Shown here one piece after another: positions 50,960-62,133 of a stretch of DNA of 64,000 nucleotides. The position numbers and the translations under genes are program-made. Where the stretch lies: positions 124,001-188,000 of the forward strand of contig NZ_VOHJ01000001.1 in assembly GCF_007923255.1 (NCBI RefSeq), written 5' to 3'. Within the stretch, counting starts at the first letter, position 1, and every line of letters starts with the position of its first letter. This DNA comes from Vulcaniibacterium thermophilum (GTDB lineage Bacteria > Pseudomonadota > Gammaproteobacteria > Xanthomonadales > Xanthomonadaceae). The notes below the pieces were generated by a model. The model saw only the letters and a program-made list of their open reading frames with translations. It was not told the DNA's origin and did no database searches.

Positions 50960-52459
50960 TCAGGCGGCGGCGGCCTGCTCCAGTCGCGGACCTTCGCGCA
51001 GGGCGCGGCCGACCATGCCCACCACCAGTTCCAATTCTTCGCTGGTGATGGCGAAGTGCGGCGTGAAGCGCAGCGAATTCACGCCGCCGTGGATCACGCC
51101 GATGCCGCGCTCGCGCAGCCATTCCTCGATCGAGCCCGCGCCGTAGCACTTGAACACGGGCGCCAGCTCGCAGGAGAACAGCAGCCCGGTGCCCTGGACC
51201 TTGGTGATCAGGCCGCCCGACTCGTTCTTCAGCGCCTCCAGGCGCTCGATCGCCTCGCGGCCGCGTTCGCGGATGTTGGCGCGCAGTTCCGGGGTGAGTT
51301 GCGACAGCACCGCGGCCGCCACGTCCATCGCGCGCGGATTCGCGGTCATGGTGTTGCCGTACACGCCCTTGCGGTACAGCGAGGCGGCGCGCTCGTTCAC
51401 CGCCAGCACCGACAGCGGATACTGGCCGGCGTTGAGCGCCTTCGAGTAGGTCTCCATGTCGGGCGCGTCCAGGCCCTCGAAGCCCGGGTAGTCGACGATC
51501 GACAGCACGCCCTGCGCGCGCAGGCCGGCCTGGATCGAATCCACCAGCAGCAGCGTGCCGTGCTCGCGCGTCAGCTCGCGCGCGGCGGCGTAGAACTCGG
51601 GCGGCACGCTGCGGCCCGGATCGCCTTCGCCCATCACCGGCTCGAGGAACATCGCCTCGATCGTGTACCCCTGCGTGTCCGCCTCGGCGAACGCCCGGCG
51701 CAACTGGTCGATGTCATACGGCTCGATGGTGATCAGCTCGCCCTCGCGGCGCATGAAGCTGGCGAGGTACTTCGCGTAGGTCGGCCGGGTGGAGTCCGAA
51801 TACTGCGCCGGCAGCTCGGTGCGGCCGTGGAACGCGCCCTTGATGGCGATGCGCTTCACCGCGCGGCCGGCGTGACGGCCGCCCGCCTCGATGTTCAGTC
51901 GGGTGTTGACGTCGGCGATGCGGCCGGCGAGCGAGACCGATTCCGAACCCGAGTTCAGGCACAGGAACGCCGCGTACGGGCAGCCGCCGCGGCTGTGGCC
52001 GATCTCGCGGCGCAGCGCGCGGGTGAGGCGGAGCTGGGCGAGGTTCGGCGTCATCACGTTCGCCATCGCTTGCGGACGCGCCATCGCCTCCAGCACCGGC
52101 GCCGGGGTGTGGCCGAAGCCGAGCATGCCGTAGCCGCCGGAGTCGTGGATCACCGCGCCCTTGAGGGTCACGATCCACGGTCCGCGCGCGACCAGCGCGA
52201 CGTACGGGTTGACGTTGTCGTCGGCGTAGAAATTGACGAAGTCGGCCTGCACCGCACGCATCTGGGCGTCCTCGTCGAGGTCGAGCAGGTCGGCGAACTC
52301 GGCGCGGATGCGCGCGTATTCGGCGGGAGCCGCCTCGATCGCCGCCGCAAGGTCGGGATCGCGCGCGGCGAACCGCAGCACGGTCGCATCGTCCAGACCG
52401 GACGTGCGCCGGCGGCCGGCATGGGCGCGCAGCGGGGCGAGCTTGTCGAGCAGGGTCAT
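50960..52459 (-). CDS. class III PLP-dependent aminotransferase
   Basis: A 499-residue fold-type I enzyme. It shows VIHDSGGYGMLGFGHTPAPV, FLCLNSGSESVSLAGRIADV (the phosphate-binding GSES), GAFHGRTELPAQYSDSTR, the Asp of LLLVDSIQAGLRAQG and the likely Schiff-base Lys in DMETYSKALNAGQYPLSV. The N-terminus carries ~60 residues before the canonical domain. The substrate is uncertain; lysine/ornithine-type omega-aminotransferases are the nearest class by eye. A divergent Lrp/AsnC gene lies 123 bp away and probably controls it in response to an amino acid. Confidence 0.85.
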   Translation of the reverse strand: MTLLDKLAPLRAHAGRRRTSGLDDATVLRFAARDPDLAAAIEAAPAEYARIRAEFADLLDLDEDAQMRAVQADFVNFYADDNVNPYVALVARGPWIVTLKGAVIHDSGGYGMLGFGHTPAPVLEAMARPQAMANVMTPNLAQLRLTRALRREIGHSRGGCPYAAFLCLNSGSESVSLAGRIADVNTRLNIEAGGRHAGRAVKRIAIKGAFHGRTELPAQYSDSTRPTYAKYLASFMRREGELITIEPYDIDQLRRAFAEADTQGYTIEAMFLEPVMGEGDPGRSVPPEFYAAARELTREHGTLLLVDSIQAGLRAQGVLSIVDYPGFEGLDAPDMETYSKALNAGQYPLSVLAVNERAASLYRKGVYGNTMTANPRAMDVAAAVLSQLTPELRANIRERGREAIERLEALKNESGGLITKVQGTGLLFSCELAPVFKCYGAGSIEEWLRERGIGVIHGGVNSLRFTPHFAITSEELELVVGMVGRALREGPRLEQAAAA

Positions 52460-52505
52460 GGCGTCCTCCCGGCGGAAAAAGGGGTATCGGCGTATTATCC
52501 GGAAC

Positions 52506-52540
52506 GATTCGTCGTTCGATAGCTGGCAATTGGACGAATC
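52506..52540. promoter_or_regulatory. inverted repeat between aminotransferase and Lrp genes (candidate operator)
   Basis: GATTCGTC (52506-52513) and GACGAATC (52533-52540) are perfect inverses with a 19-bp spacer. The region is AT-rich for this genome and lies in the 123-bp divergent promoter region. GATAAT on the minus strand (52499-52494) could be the aminotransferase -10 box. Lrp/AsnC regulators commonly bind such sites beside their own genes. Confidence 0.5.
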
Positions 52541-52582
52541 AACGGACAATTCCGTGCAGATCGACGAAACGAGGCGGCCAGA

Positions 52583-53014
52583 ATGCGACTTTCCGCGACC
52601 GACCGGCAACTGCTCGCGCTGCTGCGCGAGGACGCCCGCGCGCCGGTGGCCGAGCTCGCGCGCCGGCTGAAGCTGTCGCGCACGACGGTGCAGAGCCGGA
52701 TCGAGCGCCTGCAGCGCGAGGGCGTGATCGCCGGCTACACCGTGCGCGTGCACGACGAGGCCGAACGCAGTTGGATCCGCGCCTGGATCATGATCACCGT
52801 GCTGCCCAAGCAGATGCCGGCGGTGGTGGAGGCGCTGCGGGCGATGCCGGAGGTGCGGTCGCTGCATTCGGTCAGCGGCCCGTTCGATCTGATCGCGCTG
52901 GGCACGGTGCCGACGGTGGGCGAGATGGACGAGCTGACCGATCGCATCGGCGCACTGGACGGCGTGGAGCGCACCACCTCGTCGATCGTCCTCTCCGCGA
53001 AGTTCGAGCGCTGA
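52583..53014 (+). CDS. Lrp/AsnC family transcriptional regulator
   Basis: A 143-residue regulator: an N-terminal HTH (SATDRQLLALLREDARAPVA, then LARRLKLSRTTVQSRIERLQ) and a C-terminal RAM ligand domain (WIMITVLPKQMPAVVEALRA, VSGPFDLIALGTVPTVGEMD). It is divergent from the class III aminotransferase, so it probably senses the substrate or product amino acid of that enzyme. Confidence 0.93.
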   Translation: MRLSATDRQLLALLREDARAPVAELARRLKLSRTTVQSRIERLQREGVIAGYTVRVHDEAERSWIRAWIMITVLPKQMPAVVEALRAMPEVRSLHSVSGPFDLIALGTVPTVGEMDELTDRIGALDGVERTTSSIVLSAKFER

Positions 53015-53484
53015 GGCCGAAGCCTTCGCCCGGCGAAAGACCACTGCTGTCCGGAGAACATGGGTGGCAGCGGCATGAGGGCGGCGCCGTGCGCGAGTAC
53101 GCGGCAGTCTGCGCGCATGGCGACCTGTCACGCGTGGCGTCGTGCGGCTGGACGCTCGTGAGGTTTCTCCTCCCCCTGCTCGCAGGGGGAGGTCGGGAGG
53201 GGAGCCAACGGTTACGCCCGGATGCCTGTTTTCGTCGTTCCCGCGAAAGCGGGAACCGATGGACGTTGGCTGCAGCATGGGTGACGTCCATGGATCCCCG
53301 CTTGCGCGGGGATGAGAGCGCGACGGCCGGCTGGATTCCGCGCAGCAGTGGGCGAAAGCCGGAACCCGTTCTCGTCCGTGCGACGCCCTCCCATCGCGGC
53401 CCGAGCTGGCGGACGCTTTCAGCGACGAGCCACCGCCCCCAGCCCGTACAATGGCCGGTTCCGTAGCCCCTCGTTCCCCGGCCG
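53015..53484. repeat. palindrome-rich intergenic region before queA
   Basis: No gene is seen in 470 bp. Three hairpins stand out: CTCCCCCTG/CAGGGGGAG (53169-53190), GTTCCCGC-gaaa-GCGGGAAC (53237-53256) and ATCCCCGC-ttgc-GCGGGGAT (53294-53313). The stretch GTGACGTCCATGGATCCCCGC before the last recurs at about 55702-55722, on the other side of queA-tgt. TACAAT (53447-53452) is a likely -10 box for queA. Confidence 0.7.
53447..53452 (+). promoter_or_regulatory. -10 box (TACAAT) upstream of queA
   Basis: TACAAT lies 32 bp before the queA GTG and would give a leader of about 26 nt. No good -35 hexamer is visible at the right distance. Confidence 0.45.
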
Positions 53485-55655
<2,171 letters not shown>

Positions 55656-56055
55656 GCGGTCAGGCCCGTAAGCGGGACCCATCGGCCTTCGCTGCAGCTT
55701 GCGTGACGTCCATGGATCCCCGCCGCTCATCCCGATCCTGTCGAAGGAATGCGGGGATGACGGGCGAAGGGCAGGGAGGCGGGTCTTCCCGACGGCATGG
55801 GCGCACGTGGGTTGCCGACGCGCGATGCCCCACCGGCGTCGTCCCGGCGAAAGCCGGGACCCATTGTCGTGCTCCCGCCACATGCAGGCCCTTCGCCCGG
55901 TCGCGCAACGAAGCGCTGCGCGGCAACCCGCAAGCGCTCGCCCCGCCTCACGACGCGCGCGCACGCCTCCGCCCGGCGCCGTCGGAACCCACGCCCGGTG
56001 AAGCCGCCGTGTGCGTGGCATAATCCCCGGCTATTTTCCGTGCCGGACCCTCGCG
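55656..56055. repeat. palindromic repeats and yajC promoter region
   Basis: No gene is seen in 400 bp. CTGCAGCTTGCGTGACGTCCA and TGGATCCCCGC (about 55692-55722) duplicate the block at 53.3 kb. CCTGTCGAAGGAATGCGGGGATGACGGGCG follows. GTCCCGGC-gaaa-GCCGGGAC (55841-55860) is a further perfect palindrome. The extended -10 box TGGCATAAT (56016-56024) lies 31 bp before yajC. Confidence 0.7.
56016..56024 (+). promoter_or_regulatory. extended -10 promoter of yajC-secD-secF
   Basis: TGG-CATAAT fits a TGn extended -10 with five of six consensus bases; the predicted start is near 56031, about 25 nt before the yajC ATG. Confidence 0.6.
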
Positions 56056-56391
56056 ATGAACCTGCTCGACCTCCTGATCGCTCCCGCCTACGCCCAGACC
56101 GCGCAGCCGCAGGGCGGCGGCCTCGGCATGCTGCTGCCGATGCTGATCATCCTGCCGATCATGTACTTCCTGATGATCCGGCCGCAGATGAAGCGCCAGA
56201 AGGAGCACCGCGCGATGCTCGAGAAGCTCGCCAAGGGGGACGAGGTGCTCACCAACGGCGGCATCGCCGGAACCGTCGCCGAGATCGGCGAGAACTTCGT
56301 CAGCGTCGAGATCGCCGAGGGCGTGCGCGTGCGCGTGCAGAAGGCCGCGATCGCCCACGTCCTGCCCAAGGGCACCTTGAAGTCGGCCTAA
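56056..56391 (+). CDS. yajC: preprotein translocase subunit YajC
   Basis: A 111-residue inner-membrane accessory subunit of SecDF. The start MNLLDLLIAPAYAQ is typical, followed by one membrane helix (GMLLPMLIILPIMYFLMIRP) and the soluble domain MKRQKEHRAMLEKLAKGDEV with TNGGIAGTV. It lies 62 bp before secD. Confidence 0.96.
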   Translation: MNLLDLLIAPAYAQTAQPQGGGLGMLLPMLIILPIMYFLMIRPQMKRQKEHRAMLEKLAKGDEVLTNGGIAGTVAEIGENFVSVEIAEGVRVRVQKAAIAHVLPKGTLKSA

Positions 56392-56453
56392 GTCGCCGCC
56401 ACGCCCTGACTCGACCGTAAGGCGCCGCCGGTGCGGCGCCGCAGGAAGCGCCC

Positions 56454-58331
56454 ATGCTGACCTACGCACGCTGGAAGTACGTCGTGATGGTGCTCGTGCT
56501 GATCGCGAGCGCCCTCTACGCACTGCCGAACCTGTTCCCGCCCGATTCGTCGGTGCAGATCACCGCCAGCCGCAACGCGCCGGTCGACGCCGCGTTGCGC
56601 CAGCGCGTCGAAGGCGCGCTGCGCCAGGCGGGCGTCGCGCCGAAGGCGATCGAGCTGGAGGGCGACAACCTCCTGGTCCGGCTCGGCAACGCCGACCAGC
56701 AGGCGAAGGCGGCCGACGCGATCCGCCCGCTGCTGGGGTCGGACTACGTCGCCGCGCTCAGCTTGGCGCCGACCGCGCCGGACTGGCTCGATCGGATCGG
56801 CGCGCGGCCGATGCTGCTGGGCCTGGATCTGCAGGGCGGCGTGCACTTCGTGATGCAGGTGGACCGCGCGGCCGCGCTGGAGAAGCGGCTGGAGGCGGTG
56901 GCCGAGGACGTGCGCGGCGCGCTGCGCGACAAGCGCGTGGTGTACGAATCGGTCGAACGGCGCGGCAACGGCGTCGCGGTCACGCTCGCCAACGCCGGCG
57001 ACGCCCAGCGCGCGCGGCAACTGATCCTCGACACGCTGAACACCGGCGCCCCCATCGGCGGCGAACCGCCGGCGAGCGTGCAGGGCGACGGACGCGAGCT
57101 GCGGGTGCAGCTTTCGGAGGGCGAGCTGACGCGCACCGCGGTCGACGCGGTCGAGCAGAACATCGGCACGCTGCGCAACCGCATCAACGCACTGGGCGTG
57201 GCCGAGCCGGTGATCCAGCGCCAGGGCGAGGAGCGCATCGTCGTGCAGTTGCCGGGCGTGCAGGACACCGCCCAGGCCAAGCGCATCCTCGGCGCCACCG
57301 CCACGCTCGAGTACCGCGCGGTGATCGGTACCGAGAGCGAGTGGATCGAAGCCGAACGGACCGGCGTCGCGCCGCCGGGCGCGAAGCTTTACCGCACCCG
57401 CGCCGGAACGCCCGTGCTGTTGAGCCGCCGCGTGATCGTCTCCGGCGACCAGTTGATCGGCGCCAGCTCCCTGCGCGATCCGCAGAGCGGCACGCCGGCG
57501 GTTTCGGTGCGCCTCAACAGCCTCGGCGGTTCGCGCATGTACGACTTCACCAGCCAGAACGTCGGCAAGCCGATGGCGGTGGTCTACATCGAACGCATCC
57601 CCGAGGTACGCACCGTCGACGGCAAGGAGGTCCGCTCGACCCGTGTGGACGAGGAGGTGATCTCGGTCGCCAACATCCAGGAGCCCTTCAGCAACCAGTT
57701 CCAGACCACCGGCCTCGCCAGCATGAAGGAGGCCGCCGATCTGGCGCTGCTGCTGCGCTCCGGCTCGCTCGCCGCGCCGATGGAGTTCGTCGAGGAGCGC
57801 GTGATCGGCCCCAGCCTGGGCGCCGAGAACGTCGAACGCGGCCTGCGCGCGGTGCTGTATTCGTTCCTGTTCGCGCTGGCGTTCTTCCTCGTCTACTACA
57901 GGATGTTCGGCGTCATCACCTGCCTTGCGCTGCTGCTGAACATGCTGATGCTGGTGGCGGTGATGTCGCTGTTCGGCGCCACCCTCACGCTGCCGGGTCT
58001 TGCCGGTATCGCGCTCACGGTCGGCATGTCGGTGGACGCCAACGTGCTCATCAACGAACGCATCCGCGAGGAGCTGCGCGCCGGCGTGCCGCCGCTGACG
58101 GCGATCGCCTCCGGCTACGACAAGGCCAGCGGCACGATCGCCGACGCCAACATCACGGCCATCCTGGCCGGCATCGCGCTGTACGCGTTCGGCACCGGGC
58201 CGGTGAAGGGCTTCGCGGTCGCGCTGATCGTCGGCATCCTGACCTCGATGTACACCGCCGTGTCGGTGTCGCGCGGCATCGCGACGCTGATCTACGGCCA
58301 CCGCCGCAAGCTGAAGTCGATCGCGATCTGA
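56454..58331 (+). CDS. secD: protein translocase subunit SecD
   Basis: A 625-residue RND-type translocation motor subunit that uses the proton gradient. It has an N-terminal membrane helix (YVVMVLVLIASALYALPNLF), the periplasmic P1 region with MLLGLDLQGGVHFVMQVD and a C-terminal five-helix bundle with LPGLAGIALTVGMSVDANVL (conserved Asp of proton relay) and RIREELR. Length and motifs are normal. secF follows after 10 bp. Confidence 0.97.
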   Translation: MLTYARWKYVVMVLVLIASALYALPNLFPPDSSVQITASRNAPVDAALRQRVEGALRQAGVAPKAIELEGDNLLVRLGNADQQAKAADAIRPLLGSDYVAALSLAPTAPDWLDRIGARPMLLGLDLQGGVHFVMQVDRAAALEKRLEAVAEDVRGALRDKRVVYESVERRGNGVAVTLANAGDAQRARQLILDTLNTGAPIGGEPPASVQGDGRELRVQLSEGELTRTAVDAVEQNIGTLRNRINALGVAEPVIQRQGEERIVVQLPGVQDTAQAKRILGATATLEYRAVIGTESEWIEAERTGVAPPGAKLYRTRAGTPVLLSRRVIVSGDQLIGASSLRDPQSGTPAVSVRLNSLGGSRMYDFTSQNVGKPMAVVYIERIPEVRTVDGKEVRSTRVDEEVISVANIQEPFSNQFQTTGLASMKEAADLALLLRSGSLAAPMEFVEERVIGPSLGAENVERGLRAVLYSFLFALAFFLVYYRMFGVITCLALLLNMLMLVAVMSLFGATLTLPGLAGIALTVGMSVDANVLINERIREELRAGVPPLTAIASGYDKASGTIADANITAILAGIALYAFGTGPVKGFAVALIVGILTSMYTAVSVSRGIATLIYGHRRKLKSIAI

Positions 58332-58341
58332 GGGAGCCAGC

Positions 58342-59289
58342 ATGAAGCCGTTCAACGTGTTCCCGTACGACAGCCGCTTCGATTTCATGCGGCTGCGCTG
58401 GGTTTCCCTGGCGGTCGCGCTGCTGCTGCTGCTCGCCGCGGTCGCCGCCATCGGCCTGAAGGGATTCAACTTCGCGCTCGATTTCACCGGCGGCATGGGC
58501 ATCGAACTGCGGTTCGAGCGCCCGGCCGACGTCGACGCGGTGCGCACCCGCCTCACCCAGGCCGGTTACGACGGGGCGCAGGTGCAGACGCTCGGCACCG
58601 GCGCCGATCTGCTGGTGCGCCTGCAGCCCAAGCCCGGCCACGCGCTGGCGGAAACGCGCGCCGAGGTGCTGCGTCTGGTCTCCACGCCAGAGAATCCGGC
58701 CCAGGCCATCGGCGGCGAGTTCGTCGGCCCGCAGGTCGGCAAGGACCTGGCCGTCAACGGAATCTGGGCGCTGATCTTCGTCGTGGTCGGCTTCCTGATC
58801 TACATCTCGTTCCGGTTCGAGAAGAAGTTGGCCGTCGCCGCGGTGATGACGACCATGCACGACGTGGTGGTGGTCGCCGGCTGGTTCGCGTTCACCGGGC
58901 ACGAGTTCGACCTCACGGTGCTCGCCGGCCTGCTGTCGGTGATGGGCTATTCGATCAACGACACGATCGTGGTGTTCGACCGCGTGCGCGAGAACTTCCG
59001 CTCGATGCGCGCCGATTCGCTGACCGTGCTGAACGTATCGATCAACCAGACGCTGTCGCGCACGGTGATCACCTCGTTCGTGGCGTTCCTGACCGTGCTG
59101 GCGCTGTATCTGTACGGCGGCGGTTCGCTGCGCGGCATGGCCGAGGCGCAGATCATCGGCATCGTGATCGGCACGCTCTCCACCATCTTCATCGCCTGTC
59201 CGCTGCTGACGCTCGGCTGGCTGAAGGTGAGCAAGCAGGATCTGCTGCCGAAGGCGCGCGACGAGGAGGCGCTGGCGCGGCGTCCGTAA
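58342..59289 (+). CDS. secF: protein translocase subunit SecF
   Basis: A 315-residue partner of SecD. Motifs are FNFALDFTGGMGIELRF after the first membrane helix, VGPQVGKDL, then LLSVMGYSINDTIVVFDRVR and REN in the membrane bundle. A GGGAG Shine-Dalgarno precedes the ATG. A strong terminator follows. Confidence 0.97.
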   Translation: MKPFNVFPYDSRFDFMRLRWVSLAVALLLLLAAVAAIGLKGFNFALDFTGGMGIELRFERPADVDAVRTRLTQAGYDGAQVQTLGTGADLLVRLQPKPGHALAETRAEVLRLVSTPENPAQAIGGEFVGPQVGKDLAVNGIWALIFVVVGFLIYISFRFEKKLAVAAVMTTMHDVVVVAGWFAFTGHEFDLTVLAGLLSVMGYSINDTIVVFDRVRENFRSMRADSLTVLNVSINQTLSRTVITSFVAFLTVLALYLYGGGSLRGMAEAQIIGIVIGTLSTIFIACPLLTLGWLKVSKQDLLPKARDEEALARRP

Positions 59290-59313
59290 GCGGCCCGCGA
59301 AGCTGGCCACGAC

Positions 59314-59345
59314 GACGGGCCCTGTGGGGCCCGTCGCCGTTTTTT
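59314..59345 (+). terminator. Rho-independent terminator of secDF
   Basis: GACGGGCCC (59314-59322) and GGGCCCGTC (59327-59335) form a perfect 9-bp stem with a 4-base loop, followed by GCCG and six T. Confidence 0.9.
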
Positions 59346-59380
59346 GCGCCAAGCCGATCGATAGCGACAGGGACGCCCGC

Positions 59381-59436
59381 TTCCCGCTTCCCGCTTCCCG
59401 GTTCCCGGTTCCCCGTTCCCGATTCCCGATCCCCGC
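59381..59436. repeat. degenerate heptamer repeat (CTTCCCG/GTTCCCG/ATTCCCG)
   Basis: About eight tandem seven-base units with a drifting first base, ending in GATTCCCGATCCCCG, between the secF terminator and suhB. The same heptamer forms the end of the repeat block at about 4560-4616 and the 5' end of lpxB. Confidence 0.8.
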
Positions 59437-59438
59437 CC

Positions 59439-60257
59439 TCAGTCGAACGCCGCCGCGTACCCCGTCTCGACGATCCTCTTCTGCAGCACGTCGGCGATCT
59501 TGACGTTGCCGGCGATCAGGCCGCGGCCGGCGGTGCCGCGGCCGTCCATCGGGCCGGTGGCGCGGCCGCGGAAATCGGAGACCTTGCCGCCGGCCTCGCG
59601 CACCAGCAGCACGCCGGCGGCGATGTCCCACGGCTTCACGCCGGCTTCGAAGTAGGCGTCGGCGCGGCCGCAGGCGACGTAGGCGAGGTCGAGCGCGGCC
59701 GAGCCGGTGCGGCGCACGTCCTCGGCTTCGGCCAGCAGCGCCTCCAGGCAGCGCAGGTGCGGCGCCACGCGCGCGCGCTCGCGCGGCGGGAAGCCGGTGA
59801 TCAGCATCGCGCCCTGCAGGTCCTTGCGCTCGCCGATGCGGATGCGCTTGTCGTTGAGCGTCGCGCCGCCGCCGCGGCTGGCGGTCCACAGCTCGTTGCG
59901 CAGCGGGTCGAAGATCACGCCGTGCACCGGCTCGCCGTTCTCGACCAGCGCGATCGACACGCAGAAATGCGGGATGCCGTGCAGGTAGTTGCTGGTGCCG
60001 TCGAGCGGGTCGATCACCCACGTGTAGCGGCCCTTGCCCTGGGCGCCGCCTTCCTCGCCGAGGAAGGCGTAATCCGGCCCGGCCTTGCGCAGTTCGCGCA
60101 CGATCTCCTTCTCGGCGGCCTCGTCCACCTCGCTGGCGTAGTCCATCCGGCCCTTCTCGACGATGTTGAGCGCATCGAGCCGGTTCATGTGCCGGATCAG
60201 CACGTTGCCGGCGGCGCGGGCGGCACGGACCATGAGCGTGACGGCGGGTTTCTGCAC
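59439..60257 (-). CDS. suhB: inositol-1-monophosphatase family protein SuhB
   Basis: A 272-residue Mg-dependent phosphatase, homologous to E. coli SuhB, which also acts in rRNA transcription antitermination. The metal-binding motifs are [26 protein letters not shown] and [18 protein letters not shown]. The conserved start [16 protein letters not shown] is read from GTG (60255-60257); no ATG suits. It is divergent from trmJ, with an AT-richer GTTTACCAT stretch between them that could hold both -10 boxes. Confidence 0.93.
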   Translation of the reverse strand: MQKPAVTLMVRAARAAGNVLIRHMNRLDALNIVEKGRMDYASEVDEAAEKEIVRELRKAGPDYAFLGEEGGAQGKGRYTWVIDPLDGTSNYLHGIPHFCVSIALVENGEPVHGVIFDPLRNELWTASRGGGATLNDKRIRIGERKDLQGAMLITGFPPRERARVAPHLRCLEALLAEAEDVRRTGSAALDLAYVACGRADAYFEAGVKPWDIAAGVLLVREAGGKVSDFRGRATGPMDGRGTAGRGLIAGNVKIADVLQKRIVETGYAAAFD

Positions 60258-60340
60258 GGCGGGCAGCCTCGTGGGAGCAGGGCGGGGAGAAAGAACGAAC
60301 CCGGCGCGAGGCCGGGGCGCGGAGTTTACCATTCGCGCCC

Positions 60341-61129
60341 ATGAGCATTTCCTCAACCCAACCTCTCGACCGCGTGCGCGTCGTGCTGGTCGGCACCCAG
60401 CATCCGGGCAACATCGGGTCGGCCGCCCGTGCGCTGAAGACGATGGGCCTGCGCCGGCTGGTGCTGGTGTCCCCGGAACGCCCACCCAACGCCGAATCGA
60501 CGGCGCTGGCGGCCGGAGCGGAGGACGTGCTGGCGGCGGCCGTCACCTGCGGCACGCTGGCCGAGGCGGTGGCCGACTGTCACCTCGTGCTCGGTTCGAC
60601 CGCCCGCGCGCGCCGGATCGCGCTCGAGGAGCTGTGGCCGCGCCCGGCCGCCGCGCGCGCGCTCGACGCGGCCGCGGGCGGGGCGGAGGTCGCCCTGGTG
60701 TTCGGCCGCGAGCGCACCGGGCTGACCAACGAGGAGCTCGATCTGTGCCATGCGGCCGTGTTCATTCCGGCCGATCCGGGCTACAGCTCGCTCAATCTGG
60801 CCGCGGCGGTGCAGGTGGTCGCCTACGAATTGCGGCTGGCCTGGCTGGGCGGCGCCGGAGCGGCGCAGGCGCCTGCCCCGGCGACGGCGGCCGCCGACGC
60901 CGATCGCGAGCCGCCGGCGCCGCACGCGCAGATGGAGGCGCTGTTCGCGCACTTCGACGCCGCGCTCGAGGCGATCGACTTCCACAAAGGCCGCGCCCCG
61001 GAAGTGGCGATGCGCAAGCTGCGCCGCCTGCTGCTGCGGGCGGCGCCGGAGGAGCGCGAGGTGCGTCTGCTGCGGGCGATCCTGGCCGACGTGGAGCGGA
61101 CCGCGCGGCTGGCGTCCGGGCGGAATTGA
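60341..61129 (+). CDS. trmJ: tRNA (cytidine/uridine-2'-O-)-methyltransferase TrmJ
   Basis: A 262-residue SPOUT methyltransferase modifying position 32 of tRNA. It has [46 protein letters not shown] and the knot motif [20 protein letters not shown], with a C-terminal helical extension. The suhB-trmJ divergent pair is common in gammaproteobacteria. Confidence 0.92.
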   Translation: MSISSTQPLDRVRVVLVGTQHPGNIGSAARALKTMGLRRLVLVSPERPPNAESTALAAGAEDVLAAAVTCGTLAEAVADCHLVLGSTARARRIALEELWPRPAAARALDAAAGGAEVALVFGRERTGLTNEELDLCHAAVFIPADPGYSSLNLAAAVQVVAYELRLAWLGGAGAAQAPAPATAAADADREPPAPHAQMEALFAHFDAALEAIDFHKGRAPEVAMRKLRRLLLRAAPEEREVRLLRAILADVERTARLASGRN

Positions 61130-61206
61130 GCCGGCATCGCGACACGATTGCCGCGCCGACCCGGTTTTCGTTTAGGCTGCGAGCGTCTCGGAAGCAGGGG
61201 GCGGGG

Positions 61207-62133
61207 ATGGGCGCAGCCGTCAGCCGGATCGCGGCGTGGGTGCTTTGCGCATTCGCGTTGGCGATCCCGCGCGTGGCCGCCCCGGCCACCGACGGGGGCG
61301 TGCTGGTGCTGGGCCGCATCAGCGACGACCCCAAGGCGCACTACGACCAGCTCAAGCCGCTGCTGGAGTACGTGGTCGCGCACATGGAGGATCTGGGCGT
61401 TCGCCACGGCCGGATCCTGATGGCGAAGGACGCCCAGCAGATGGCGAGTTACCTGCGGCGCGGCCGCGTCGACTGGGTCACCGAGACCGCCGGCTCGGCG
61501 ATGCTGCTGGCGCAGCGCGCCGGAGCGCGGCCGCTGCTGATCACCGAGCGCGAAGGCGTCAGCCGCTACCACACCGTGTTCTTCGCGCGTCGCGACGGCG
61601 CGGTGGACGCGCTCGCCGATCTGCCCGGCCATTCGGTGGCGTTCCAGCGCCCGGCCTCGACCAGCGCCTACTTCGTGCCGGCCGCGACCCTGCTCGATCA
61701 GCGTTTCCGGCTCGAACTGCTGCTTTCGCCCACCGATGCCCCCGGCACCGGCGCGGTGGGGTATCTGTTCGCGCGCTCGGAACTCAACATCGCCACCTGG
61801 GTGCACAAGCGCCTGGTCGATGTCGGCGTGATGAGCAATCTCGACTGGAACAACCCGCGCCGCGTGCCGCCCGCGTTCCGCCCGGACCTGCGCATCATCG
61901 CGCGCACGCCGGACTACCCGCGCGCGGTGGAGATGGTGCGCGCCGATCTGGACCCGCGCATCGCCGCCCGCCTGCGCGAGGTGCTGCTGCGCGCGCACGC
62001 CGATCCGCAGGCGCAGGACGCGCTGCGGCGTTTCTTCGCGACCTCGCGGTTCCTGCCGGTCGACGACGCCGCGCGCCGGGAGCTGGAGCGCGTGTCCGCG
62101 GGCGTGCGCCGCGTCCGCGAGGAGGTCGAATGA
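61207..62133 (+). CDS. PhnD-like periplasmic substrate-binding protein
   Basis: A 308-residue exported protein (signal VLCAFALAIPRVAAPA) of the phosphate/phosphonate-binding type: VLGRISDDPKAHYDQLKPLL, DWVTETAGSAMLLAQRAGAR, FFARRDGAVDALADLPGHSV and AFQRPASTSAYFVPAATL. No ABC permease or ATPase gene is adjacent; instead its stop overlaps the ATG of a membrane GGDEF/EAL protein. This suggests a ligand sensor that feeds c-di-GMP signalling rather than uptake. Confidence 0.85.
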   Translation: MGAAVSRIAAWVLCAFALAIPRVAAPATDGGVLVLGRISDDPKAHYDQLKPLLEYVVAHMEDLGVRHGRILMAKDAQQMASYLRRGRVDWVTETAGSAMLLAQRAGARPLLITEREGVSRYHTVFFARRDGAVDALADLPGHSVAFQRPASTSAYFVPAATLLDQRFRLELLLSPTDAPGTGAVGYLFARSELNIATWVHKRLVDVGVMSNLDWNNPRRVPPAFRPDLRIIARTPDYPRAVEMVRADLDPRIAARLREVLLRAHADPQAQDALRRFFATSRFLPVDDAARRELERVSAGVRRVREEVE

